A stretch of 52,500 nucleotides of DNA, taken from assembly GCA_905221605.1 (NCBI GenBank), contig CAJNDS010002661.1, forward strand, positions 1 to 52,500. The letters run 5' to 3'. The first letter of the stretch is position 1, and each line of letters begins with the position of its first letter. Under the pieces are notes generated by a model that worked only from the letters and a program-made list of their open reading frames with translations, did not search any database and was not told the origin of the DNA. A program made the position numbers and the translations under genes. This DNA is from Symbiodinium natans. Its lineage: Eukaryota > Sar > Dinophyceae > Suessiales > Symbiodiniaceae. Positions 44,601 to 52,500 of this stretch are shown here, one piece after another.

Positions 44601-45260
44601 GGTGGCTGCTGGAGCTCAGGCAATACCCACTGCTCCCCTTGCTTCTGGAGCTCCACGAAGACATAGCGGGAATCGTCTTTCACTGCCTGTTGAAAGAGCC
44701 GAATGTTTGTAGGCAACAGGTCAAAGGATAACACGACAAAGCCGTTCTTGACAGCTAATCTGGTCTCTTTTGCATCGTAACCTAAGCCAATGTCGACCAC
44801 AAACTGCCCTGCCCCGTCCCTCTCCAGGAATCCCGGCATCAAGGTGTTGCCTTTGAAGCACGCTTGCATCTCGCCAAAGATTCCCAACTCGCCCCGCGTG
44901 GCATTGCGCAGCCTCTCCCTTTCTAGAACTTCACGATCGGCTTCGCTCATGTTCTTCGTCACCTGCTCCGGGCATAACCTGGTTTCTTGTTCGGGAACAT
45001 ATGCTCCGCCATCATAACGTTGAAAAAAATGCTTCCCTCCTTATGGCACCCTAAATCCTAAGGCCCAAACCCTAAACCCCAAAAAACAATCAGTACCCTG
45101 ACAATTGAGCCCCCTAAACCCCAAACCCCAGACCCTTTTTCCTAAACCCTAAACCCTAAACCCCCCCCCCCCACCCCCACAAAAAGTACACTGACAATTG
45201 AGACCCAGTCAGCTGGTCCAGCATGACATCCCGGATGGTCCTGTTGACGACCCACCCCAT
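41627..45260 (-). CDS. triple FkbM-type methyltransferase repeat protein
   Basis: Model: exon 1 45260-45214, exon 2 44978-41627; 1132 residues. ATG at 45260 is chosen because the protein then starts with the same sequence (WVVNRTIRDVMLDQ) that opens the later repeats (WVINRTIQDVMLDQ). Three units of about 370 residues follow. Each has an AdoMet-binding-like motif (VVDIGLGYDAKET), SFDLLPTN, and the FkbM hallmark LKVDTQGYELKVLNG, ending in a PWIETWYKHLDEG-like region and a Pro/Gln/Ser linker. The DIG.G and acidic motifs suggest a working methyltransferase fold; the substrate is unknown (FkbM relatives methylate hydroxyls of small molecules or sugars). The last unit ends in a unique tail with a hydrophobic segment (LTFLVGLIFGACCVKCL) that may anchor the C terminus. 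The intron is GC-AG. Confidence 0.82.
42780..44978 (-). repeat. 1110-bp near-identical tandem coding duplication
   Basis: Units 1 and 2 of the FkbM-type protein repeat with an exact 1110-bp period over at least 42950-44978. I found one base difference by eye (43054 A versus 44164 G). The third unit is clearly more diverged at several codons in 41880-42160. The period is a multiple of three, so the frame is kept. Confidence 0.93.
44979..45213 (-). other. GC-AG intron with telomere-like core
   Basis: Coding strand starts GCTGACTGGGTCTCAATTGT and ends AACAAGAAACCAG. CCCTAAA units and C-runs fill the middle. CTCAATTGTCAG occurs twice as a direct repeat. Splicing here restores DQ/LCPEQV, the same junction sequence seen in repeats 2 and 3. 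Confidence 0.7.
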
Positions 45261-45309
45261 GGCTTCAGTGAAGCTGCCCGCTTCCAGGCTTTAGAATTTC
45301 AGGAACATG

Positions 45310-45425
45310 TTGGGGGGGGGGGGGGGGGTCCGAAAATAGGGGTACCATTTTTTTGGGGGTTCCTTTGAAAGGATTTTACAACATTTTGGGGTATGTAAGG
45401 GGTACCCCTATTTTCGGAAATCCCC
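45310..45425. mobile_element. family 2 element
   Basis: TCCGAAAATAGGGGTACC on the left and GGGGTACCCCTATTTTCGGA on the right are inverted. The family is shared with the intron at 32815-32915. It lies just upstream of the FkbM gene's first exon, possibly in a 5' intron. Confidence 0.8.
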
Positions 45426-45429
45426 ATAT

Positions 45430-47280
45430 AGGCTTTGCAAGTTGAGAATTGAGGACTTATGCGTGTAAGGGTTCGGGATTTGCGTCGGTTTGGGGTACTG
45501 TGGTAGCAAAGGAAGCCACAAGTGCTATACTTCCTGGATGGCGGCTGTTGTACTCGTGATGACGAAGGCTTCCTGCAGTACTGTTGTCGTCGTGCCGTGG
45601 CTTCTGCTGTGGCTAGTTCTACTTCGACTTCTCATGAGGCACTACCCGGCAATCCATGAAACAAGAATCATGCACACCATCATTTCGTGGTTGCGGGGAC
45701 GGCGGCGGTGGGCATGAAACCCTAATACCCTGAACCCTAAACCCCTAAAGTATGGTCCTTTCTGGGGTCCTTATTGCACAGCGGCCTCTCATATCTAGGG
45801 CACCCCAAGCAGGAACCATGCATTTGAGAACTGACCATATACAAGTGCATCATGTGGGATGTTGCCCCTTATACTAAGAGGTCCTTAATAGAGACTATAG
45901 TACCCCCTGTTATAATCCCGATTAAAGGCTGATAGCATAAGGGGGAACAGCCCCATGTATCACCCTAACCCCTAAACCCTAAACCCTAAACCCTAAAAGC
46001 AATTGCCCAGAACCAAGTGCCCCTGGGTCCCTCAAGCAAATCCAAGCCAAGGCGACCGAGGCGCCAGTTTCGTGCAGAGCTTGCGGGATCCTTAGTGGTT
46101 TTATCTTAGGGTTTAGGGTTTAGGGTTTAGGGTTTAGGGTTCAGGGTTCAGGGTTCAGGGTTCAGGGTTCAGGGTTCAGGGTTCAGGGTTCAGGGTTCAG
46201 GGCTTTAGGGCTTGTATAAGGGCTTATAGGGTTAGAAGGGTGTTGACCGTTATAAGCTATAAGGGCTTTAGCGTTTAGGGTTGATCTGAAGCGATCCATG
46301 CAAGAAACAAGCCCGCTCGACACAGGCTAGGGATGGTTTTAAGGCTAGCTACATGGTCCCTTTAGGGTTTAGGGTTTAGGGTTTAGGGTTTAGGGTTTAG
46401 GGTTTAGGGTTTAGGGTTTAGGGTTTAGGGTTTAGGGTTTAGGGTTTAGGGTTTAGGGTTTAGGGTTTGGCCCCTTACCTCCTTTAAAGGGTTCTGAATT
46501 CTGGAAGACTTACGGAGACTGCTCACATGCTTGCACACGTCATAGGGTTTTTTTGGGTGTAGCTCGTGGCACTATGGGCTTCTCAGTCTTTGCAGGTCTT
46601 GGCTTGCCAAGCCTTCAGAGCCGAGCCAACAAATACTACTTGCGTGTAGGCTGTCTGCTTAGAACTAAACCAAATAGTTGTGTTCCCAATATCCGCATCG
46701 GATTTTTTGTAACCTCGAAAAAGTAGGTGTTCGGGCCCCAGGTCTCCAGGCTGCGCTCAACTTGAGGAATAGTTAAGACCCTAAACCCTAAACCCTAAAC
46801 CCAAAACCCTAAACCCTAAATCCGGTGACGGGCAGGGGGGAAGGGGGGCGGTTCTCCTTTAGAGTTCGCTCACGGGCCTCGGCGAGGTTTCTGCAAGCAC
46901 TCTCTGCGGCAGCAGGCCAGGTTAGGGTTTAGGGTTTAGGGTTAGGGTTTTGGGATAAGGCCCAGGTACCTGGGACCTCTATGCATAGTTTGGGAGATGG
47001 CTTGCTTATATCAATGTCAATATCAATATCACTTTGGTGACTATGAACGCTGGGGCGTAATCGCATGAATGAAGGCGGACGGGCGCTGAATCGCAATCCG
47101 AGCTCGAGCTCCAAAGCCACGAAACCCAGGACAAGAGCATCTACAATCGGTTTAGGGTTTAAGGTTTAGGGTTTCGGGTTTAGGGTTTACTGATACCTTC
47201 GATACAAACCCTTAAGACGAATTGCTTTGAAGCAGGTGAACAGATAACCTCTCGGCTACCGTTTACTACCCAGGCATTCG
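45430..47280. repeat. telomere-like arrays and remnants, no gene seen
   Basis: TTTAGGG or CCCTAAA arrays at 45965-46000, 46109-46204 (second half TTCAGGG variant), 46369-46470, 46779-46820, 46920-46950 and 47150-47190. A family 6 element is at 45877-45945. A plus frame at 45490-45717 with a hydrophobic stretch and a minus frame at 46929-47120 are too weak to call genes. Confidence 0.7.
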
Positions 47281-47284
47281 GTTT

Positions 47285-47818
47285 GTGTTCATCTTGCCCG
47301 CTGTTGTTACCGGAGGGGGCGATTCTTTGAAGCGAAGGTCGTCACGAGCAGGGATTGGCGCAGGCGCGATTTGTAGGATTCTGCATCAGGACTCGGAAAG
47401 CCTGGAAGATGTTTTGAGCAGCCCCTCTCAGGCCGCAGCAGTACCCATAGCCGCGGAGAACCTGACATTCGCAGAGCGGAGGCTTGTGCAAAAAAGAGTC
47501 GATATTTCGGGATCCACAAGAGAGGGCATCCTTCAAGACTACATAGCCATCTCCCCCTTCCTCGCAGGCGCATCATGCCAGCAGTATAAGAAGAGACTCC
47601 CATGCGCATCTCGAGTTTCCTTGACCGCAGTCGAGAATCAGAGTAGATTTTCTCACCCCCACCCCAATGACGACAAAGTCTTCGCGTTGTTTTGCTGCAC
47701 AGCGCTCCGCTGGAAGTCCGAGGAGTCAGCTTTGGCAAGGCAGGCTGATGGTCTGCCAAAGTTGCCTCTCCACCTTAGCGGTTCTTCGTATCCGGAGTTT
47801 GTAACCCCCAAACCCTAA
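47285..47818 (+). CDS. possible open frame, unknown protein
   Basis: A 177-residue plus-strand frame that runs into telomeric sequence at its end. Composition is protein-like (AENLTFAERRLVQKRVDISG) but I recognise no domain. An overlapping minus frame of 150 residues exists, so either could be chance. A plus-strand gene would be against the prevailing direction. Confidence 0.25.
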   Translation: MFILPAVVTGGGDSLKRRSSRAGIGAGAICRILHQDSESLEDVLSSPSQAAAVPIAAENLTFAERRLVQKRVDISGSTREGILQDYIAISPFLAGASCQQYKKRLPCASRVSLTAVENQSRFSHPHPNDDKVFALFCCTALRWKSEESALARQADGLPKLPLHLSGSSYPEFVTPKP

Positions 47819-47819
47819 A

Positions 47820-48470
47820 TACCAAACCCTAAACCCTGAACCCTAAACCCATGGAAGGCTTCCGAACTTCGTGGGTGGGTCTGCACAGGTGGCACCCACA
47901 CGAAGCGAGAAGCTCCTCGGGGTCCCGGCACGGTGAGCGCGGGTTCAGAAGGTGATTCGCCTCCAGCCTGCGCTTTTCCACGAGCTAGAGTGTCAGGGCT
48001 TAAAAGTTTAGGGTCTAAAAGGCGGGCTTATGTGGGTTTCTAGGGCTTCTGTGGGCTTATAGGGCTTACAATATGGGTTTATAGGGCTTATGTGGGCTTT
48101 TACAGGGCTGCTGGTCTGTAGGATCTAGAAGGAGTGCTGACGTGCACGGCGAGCTCTTTGCCTGCCTGCCCATGCTTCACTCTGCTTGGAGGTTCAGGGT
48201 ACTTAGTACCCCAATTATAGCTGCACTTCTAACCCAACTGTAGCCCCATTAGGCTACTCAAGGGACTGCTGAGTGGGTTGGAACTACACTTATCAGTGGT
48301 TACTACGTACCCTGAACCTCCAAGTGCTTGTGCTTTCACAAGACTGGGCCTGGCCAAGCTTTACTTGCCGAGCCTCTGCGACGGTAAATGCATTGAAACT
48401 TCTACTCACTGGCCATGAATCTCTGAAGAGATAAGGACTCTTGGCGCAACTATGATATGGGATGTGAAAC
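47820..48470. other. gap with family 5 element
   Basis: Downstream of the channel gene's stop. Contains CCCTAAA remnants (to 47850), GGGCTTATAGGGCTTA-type short repeats near 48040-48110 and a family 5 element at 48185-48324 (CTTGGAGGTTCAGGGTAC and its inverted copy). Confidence 0.6.
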
Positions 48471-51400
48471 TCATTCTGCGGCCGGCTTGCTTAGTTCCGG
48501 CCAGCTTGGGACGGCCACATCGTCTTCACACACGGACGGCTTGCATGGCCTTACTGCTTCAATCACCAAGGGAAGAAAAAAGTTAAGCCTTATCATTCCT
48601 ACTAAAGCAAGGAAACCCACTAAAAGGTTTAACTTTATCATTCCTACTAAAGCAAGGAAACCCAACAAAAAGGTTTAAGGTTCAACTATTGGCTAGGCAA
48701 GTGGCACCGTCAGCTGGAGGACCAGATGGCCGACTTGACTCTCTTCAGCTGCCTCCTCTTTGATGGACTCGTGGCTTGATTCCTCGGACGGCTCTGAGTT
48801 AAAAAATACCCTCTGAAAGATATGTCCCAAATGATTAAACCTCTGAAACCCAATGTAAGGGAAAATTCTGAAAGAATCATGAATATTCTTAAACCCAGTA
48901 TAAGGGAAAGTATGAAATAATCATGAATAGTATCCTCTTAAAACCCAACAGAAGGGAAAATATGAAATAACTATGAATAGTATCCTTTTCAAACCCCCCC
49001 CCCCCCCAAAAAAAAAAAAAAAAAAATGAAGGAAAATGTAGAAAATATCCCCAAGGGCCTACCGAGACTCTTGGGCCACCTGGGTCGAGTCGAAGGTCAC
49101 CGTGGTCTTTCGCCGCGCCTGCCTGGCCGGGCCCGCCGGGGCCGCCGGAGCCAGGGGAGGGTCTGAAGACATCGGACTTTCTTGTCCTTACTTCTCTAAT
49201 AACCAAGGGAACAAATGGGGTTAAACTTTATGATTCCTACTACATAAGGAAACCCAATAAAAGTTCAGACTTCTCAACTGTTGGCTAAGTAAGTGTCGAG
49301 ACATCGGCTTGGTTGCAGTCGCTTTTTGGTATGGCGCCAGGGCCATGCGCATGCTCAGAAGCTCCTTCTGAAACTCGGCCCAGAGCTCCAACAAGTTCTT
49401 CTGATTCTGCGCCATGGCCTCACTCAACATACTCTGAACCTTACTTCTCCAATATCCAAGGGTGAAAAAAGGTTCTTCTATAAGGAAACCCAATGAAAGT
49501 TCAAAGTTCAACTCTTGCCTCAGCAAGGAGCCGAGCGAGATACAAGCAGCGAGGCCACTGCGTCGCTCTTGTTGATCTCGCCGCGCATCTTCAGGAGACC
49601 CTGCAGGAGCTCAGTGATTTGTAGCCTTGGCTGCACTTCGTAGGGTTTAGGGTTTAGGGTTTAGGGTTTAGGGTTTAGGGTTTAGGGTTTAGGGTTTAGG
49701 GTTTAGGGTTTAGGGTTAGGGTTTAGGGCTTAGGTTTCATTAACAAAGCCAATGAACCCCAAAATGCTAAGGATCTAAGGCTACAGTAAAGCGCCACAGA
49801 GTAGCGTGCCACTGGCATCTGCGTCAATGATCTCGAAAAGGTTGGCGCGGTCCCGCGGTAGGTCCAGATCATTCATCAGCTTTTGCACGCCCGAGTCTTG
49901 AATAATGAGCAAGAACAACTCTTTTGTGATGGCGATTTTGTCCATCTCGGTTTCTGTGAACATGGTGGTCTTCCCCAAGTCTAGCCGGGTTCCCGAACCC
50001 ATCGAATCGTTATCCATGTCATTGAAAAGTCTGTAAGCTGTTTCGAACTTCTTCAACAACTCGCGGGTGATCCTGGCAATTCGGATAGACTCTCTGCTGT
50101 ACTGCTCTGCGGTATGGGCATCGCTCTCCTTCGCCGCCTTCATGGTGATCTCCACGTAAACAGCAAGAATCCTAGTTCATCGAGAAGAAAAGAAAACGCC
50201 AGGTCCATCGCCACCAAGGTGTAGTTCATCGTTGGGATAATATTTGAAAATTGAATGTTTATTCCTTATTGGGTACCCTTAAAAACCTAAAATGTTACCC
50301 AACTATGACAAAGAATCACATTGAAAATTCCCATCGCCACGAGCATATAGCTGACTACGTACGCTGCAATGAAGGGCAGGCCAAACGCCTTTGCCAGTCT
50401 CGAGTGAATCGGCTTTCCGTAATCATCAACGCACTCTCCTGTGAAGCATCTGAAGGCGGTGAACATCGACTCCTTGGTAGCCCAGCAACCATCTTGCAAT
50501 AAGGGTACACTTTTTTTTTGGTTGACTTTCTAATAGGGAACCCCAGGACCAACAAAAAAAGAAGGTAATTACAGGCTAGGGCCTGGGCTACCAAGACTCT
50601 GGGATATTGTAGAAGTAAGGTGTCAGTTCAAGCCTGGCAGTCTCCTCATGGTTGCCGATGGTCATGGACGCAAAGCCGGAAATCACGTAGAGAACAACCT
50701 GAGTTGCGCTTTAAACCCTTTGAAGATTAGTTATGGACAGGTTCCCTTATAAGGGACCCGTTGCAAATTGTCTATGAAATAGGTTCCCTTATAAAGCAAA
50801 GAACGGAAATTGAAAACGATCCCAAAGCACAACCCAGCAACAAAAAGGAGCACGAAAGCCAGAGCCAGGGTCCGGATGCCGGCCACCAGGCCTTTAACCA
50901 TCAGGCGCAGCTCTTGCATGACCTTGATACGAAAGACCTTTACCTGAGCTGCTGAGCTCATAAGCCCTTAAAAAGTGTTCACTTTTCGGTTCTATAGGGA
51001 CTCTAGTATCCCAAAAAGTGGAAAAGTGTACTCATCCAGCTACTAAGTTGCGATGCGCACCAAGCGGATCAGGCGACAGAACCTCAAAAGTGACGTGGCA
51101 ACCAAGTCGGATTCCTCTTGGCCTCCGGCGAACTCCAGAGTAAGATCTATAAGGCCCGTGGCAAAGAGAAACAAGTCAAAACCGTTCCAGTAGATTTCCT
51201 TACTTCTCCGATAACCAAGGGGGAAAAAAGGTCAAACTTTAATATTCCCACTAAATGAGGAAACCCAAAAAGTTTAAAGTTCAACTAATGGCGAAGTGAG
51301 TTTCGCTGCCACACCAATACTGCCGACAGCCCAAGAGAGTCATGCGGGCGCAGATTTCCACAAAAAGGCAGCACCTGAAAAACCGAAAGGAGCCTTGAAT

Positions 51401-52500
51401 TTGGGCGGGGGGGGGGGGGGGGGGGGGGGCATATACCCTATGCTACTATACTTCCTATTTAGGTAAATGGACCATCAAGCCTTTTAGTTCTCGTTTCGTT
51501 ATACTTCCTATTACGGTAAATGGACCCTCAAGCCTTTTGGGGCTCATTTCGTCCCCCAGGCACTGGATGAAGAGCTCAAGGGAGGAGAATCCTTCCCAGT
51601 CCTGGTACTTGGGATCCGTTTGGAAGCCGATCAGGACACCATTCGCTATAATGAGTATTGCCACAATCATCTCCTTACTTCTCCAATAACCAGGAGAGAA
51701 AAAAGAAGCTTAAACTTCATAATCCCTACCAAATAAGGAAACCCAATAACAGTTCAAAGTTCAACTATTGGCTGAGTAAGTCTCAATGTACATGAGTGGG
51801 TGCATGGGCTCAGGAGGTGCGGCGAGGTCGTTGATACGGACAAACGTCAACTCCTTACTTCTCCAACAACCAAGGGAAAAAAGAGGTTAAGATTTTATCT
51901 TTTCCTACTAAATTTCTCCTACTAAATAAGGAAACCCAAAAAGTTTTTCCTACTAAATTTCTCCTACTAAATAAGGCAACCCAGAAGTTTATAAAGTTCA
52001 GCTCTTGGAGAAGTAAGACTCTGCCACCAGCCGATTTGTGTCACCAGCCAGGAGGATTTCCTGCATGGCTTTGAACCTCGAGGACCAAATGAGCCCTAAA
52101 AGGGGTTTAGGGTTTAGGGTTTAGGGTTTAGGGTTTAGGGTTTAGGGTTTAGGGTTTAGGGTTTAGGGTTTAGGGTTTAGGGTTCATGTACCTGAATAGG
52201 ACCTAGGAAGAAAAGTAGTATAGGTTATTTGCCCCCCCCCCCCCCCAATTTTGAGGTTCATTTCGTCCCCAAGGAACTGCTTCATCAACCTGGTGCCGAA
52301 AATCTTTTTGATCATCTCATCCTCCTTGGACAGGAAGACCTCGGTGAGAGCTTGCGCCGGGACCTGAGACGAAAAACGCGCACTATCTCCCAGCGTAGTA
52401 GAGTAGACTGTGATGAGTTATGCTCCTTCAATTCGTATCTCCTGGAATTCTTGTTGCAAGCACACGAAAATACCTTCTGAAGGAAATCTCCAGCAACGAC
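48471..52500 (-). CDS. single-domain voltage-gated cation channel with EF hand (5' end outside window)
   Basis: Sixteen exons: 52500-52474, 52363-52278, 52076-52022, 51853-51785, 51673-51564, 51374-51305, 51198-51052, 50943-50818, 50698-50600, 50472-50318, 50171-49806, 49625-49532, 49439-49298, 49186-49064, 48793-48706, 48549-48471. In-window protein: 611 residues, frame closed at every junction. S1 (IVAILIIANGVLIGFQTD, ~80-97), S2 (~108-128), S3 (FDLFLFATGLIDL, ~145-160), S4 with Arg/Lys every third residue (RFCRLIRLVRIVKVFRIK, ~176-193), S5 (~208-230), pore (SMFTAFRCFTGECVDDYG), S6 (~294-318), EF-hand loop DADASGTLQITE (431-442), then a cytoplasmic tail ending KPAAE. One six-span unit should assemble as a tetramer; the EF hand suggests calcium regulation. 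Donors implied: GT, GC, GA and one possible GG (49063, the least certain junction). Confidence 0.85.
48550..48705 (-). mobile_element. family 1 introner, internally duplicated
   Basis: Flanking repeat GCCA/GCCA; GC-AG. Left end CTTGCCTAGCCAATAGTTGA, right end diverged (TTGGTGATTGAAGCAGTAAG). The inner block GGGTTTCCTTGCTTTAGTAG is duplicated in tandem. Confidence 0.88.
48794..49063 (-). other. channel intron with ~60-bp tandem repeats, donor unclear
   Basis: Three or four degenerate units of AACCCAGTATAAGGGAAA...ATCATGAATAGTATCC, plus C and A homopolymer runs (48998-49026). The in-frame junction needs a GG donor (GGTAGG) or an undetected small exon. No flanking direct repeat seen. Confidence 0.5.
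49187..49297 (-). mobile_element. family 1 introner
   Basis: Flanking repeat GACA/GACA; GA-AG splice. Ends CTTACTTAGCCAACAGTTGA and TTGGTTATTAGAGAAGTAAG. Confidence 0.92.
49440..49531 (-). mobile_element. family 1 introner, short
   Basis: Flanking bases GCTC/GTTC; GC-AG. Ends CTTGCTGAGGCAAGAGTTGA and TTGGATATTGGAGAAGTAAG. Confidence 0.88.
49626..49805 (-). mobile_element. intron with telomere-repeat core splitting the EF-hand loop
   Basis: Flanking repeat GCTA/GCTA; GC-AG. About twelve CCCTAAA units (coding strand) lie at 49643-49730. Ends are only weakly inverted (CTCTGTGGCGCTTTACTGTA versus CTTGGCTGCACTTCGTAGGG). The splice rebuilds a perfect 12-residue EF-hand loop. Confidence 0.85.
50172..50317 (-). 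mobile_element. introner-like intron after S6
   Basis: Flanking repeat GATTCTT on both sides (7 bases); GA-AG. TCATAGTTGGGTAACAT at the left is mirrored by the complement of ATTATCCCAACGATGAA at the right, which lies about 75 bases inside the acceptor end. Confidence 0.75.
50473..50599 (-). mobile_element. introner with CTTGGTAGCCCAG ends, in the pore loop
   Basis: Perfect 13-bp inverted ends (CTTGGTAGCCCAG...CTGGGCTACCAAG). Flanking repeat GAGT/GAGT; GA-AG. The splice joins YNIPE to SMFTAFRCF just before the selectivity region. Confidence 0.92.
50699..50817 (-). mobile_element. introner-like intron between S5 and pore
   Basis: Flanking bases GTTT/GTTG; GT-AG. TTATAAGGGAACCT occurs twice in the body and lies within an inverted CCCTTATAAGGG context. 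Confidence 0.6.
50944..51051 (-). mobile_element. family 4 introner-like intron inside S4
   Basis: Flanking bases GCAA/GTAA; GC-AG. GAGTACACTTTTCCACTTTT near the left is inverted against the complement of AGTGTTCACTTTTCGG near the right. It interrupts the arginine ladder of the voltage sensor. Confidence 0.75.
51199..51304 (-). mobile_element. family 1 introner
   Basis: Flanking repeat GAAA/GAAA; GA-AG. Ends CTCACTTCGCCATTAGTTGA and TTGGTTATCGGAGAAGTAAG. Confidence 0.92.
51375..51563 (-). mobile_element. degenerate family 3 introner
   Basis: Flanking repeat GTGC/GTGC; GT-AG. The left end CTGGGGGACGAAATGAGCCC matches family 3; the right end is eroded (complement of CTGAAAAACCGAAAGGAGCC). A long G run sits at about 51408-51429. 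Confidence 0.8.
51674..51784 (-). mobile_element. family 1 introner
   Basis: Flanking repeat GAGA/GAGA; GA-AG. Ends CTTACTCAGCCAATAGTTGA and TTGGTTATTGGAGAAGTAAG. The splice joins MYIE to MIVAIL at the start of S1. Confidence 0.93.
51854..52021 (-). mobile_element. family 1 introner, internally duplicated
   Basis: Flanking repeat GAGT/GAGT; GA-AG. Ends CTTACTTCTCCAAGAGCTGA and TTGGTTGTTGGAGAAGTAAG, the best terminal inverted pair (CTTACTTCTCCAA). The block TTTAGTAGGAGAAATTTAGT is present twice. Confidence 0.93.
52077..52277 (-). mobile_element. family 3 introner with telomere-repeat core
   Basis: Flanking repeat GTTC/GTTC; GT-AG. Left end CTTGGGGACGAAATGAACCT, right end the complement of CTCGAGGACCAAATGAGCCC. 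About eleven CCCTAAA units on the coding strand (52104-52184). Confidence 0.9.

Noticed and set aside
42887-44731. Plus-strand frames of 244 residues repeated twice
   Set aside because: They are antisense to the FkbM-type protein, which has clear motifs on the minus strand.
47307-47759. 150-residue minus-strand frame
   Set aside because: It overlaps a longer plus-strand frame, with Arg-rich composition typical of an antisense shadow; neither strand is certain.

Overview
The window looks like nuclear DNA of a protist, most likely a dinoflagellate. I infer this from TTTAGGG-type telomere repeats scattered throughout, spliced genes whose introns start with GT, GC or GA, confident genes that all lie on the minus strand (unidirectional gene order), and protein types common in dinoflagellates: a Pmp-like beta-helix giant, a DUF4116-like/CDK fusion, and a single-domain voltage-gated channel with an EF hand. 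No bacterial operons, ribosome binding sites, RNA genes or CRISPR arrays were seen.

Layout, left to right. 1-4.2 kb: an introner-like element, telomeric repeats, an uninterrupted CDK-type kinase gene (1842-3386, minus) and a CA-rich microsatellite. 4.2-28.5 kb: mostly one very large minus-strand gene that starts at 28465 with a signal peptide and runs through two related N-terminal modules, a long array of GGG[LIV]...F..C beta-helix repeats, a Cys-rich segment and several membrane exons down to about 6.2 kb. One of its introns holds about 45 copies of a 55-bp minisatellite (17.0-19.5 kb). 28.5-32.3 kb: sparse, with a possible frameshifted plus-strand coding fragment. 32.4-34.0 kb: a four-exon gene with a C-terminal membrane region. 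34.47-37.06 kb: a 2.6-kb noncoding element with terminal inverted repeats and a core of inverted CTCGAG-centred repeats. 37.2-37.6 kb: the longest telomere-like array. 37.6-39.2 kb: a complete seven-exon gene for a small secreted protein. 41.6-45.3 kb: a protein made of three tandem, nearly identical FkbM-type methyltransferase units. 45.3-48.4 kb: mostly telomere-like arrays and short inverted-repeat elements. 48.5-52.5 kb: a voltage-gated cation channel gene of at least 16 exons, running off the right edge.

The most interesting system is the intron population. In the channel, the secreted-protein gene and the 32.4-34.0 kb gene, nearly every intron is a short element with inverted ends (usually 5'-CT(T)...AAG-3'), flanked by a 4-base direct repeat that begins with G. 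If the first two bases of the left repeat act as the donor (GT, GC, GA, perhaps GG) and the element's terminal AG as the acceptor, all reading frames close exactly, including across S1-S6 and the EF-hand loop of the channel. These are introners (transposon-like introns) of several families, and some carry telomere repeat arrays as their core.

Gene models for the four introner genes and the kinase were worked out base by base. The beta-helix gene is given as exon blocks with approximate borders. All functional names rest on motif recognition by eye.
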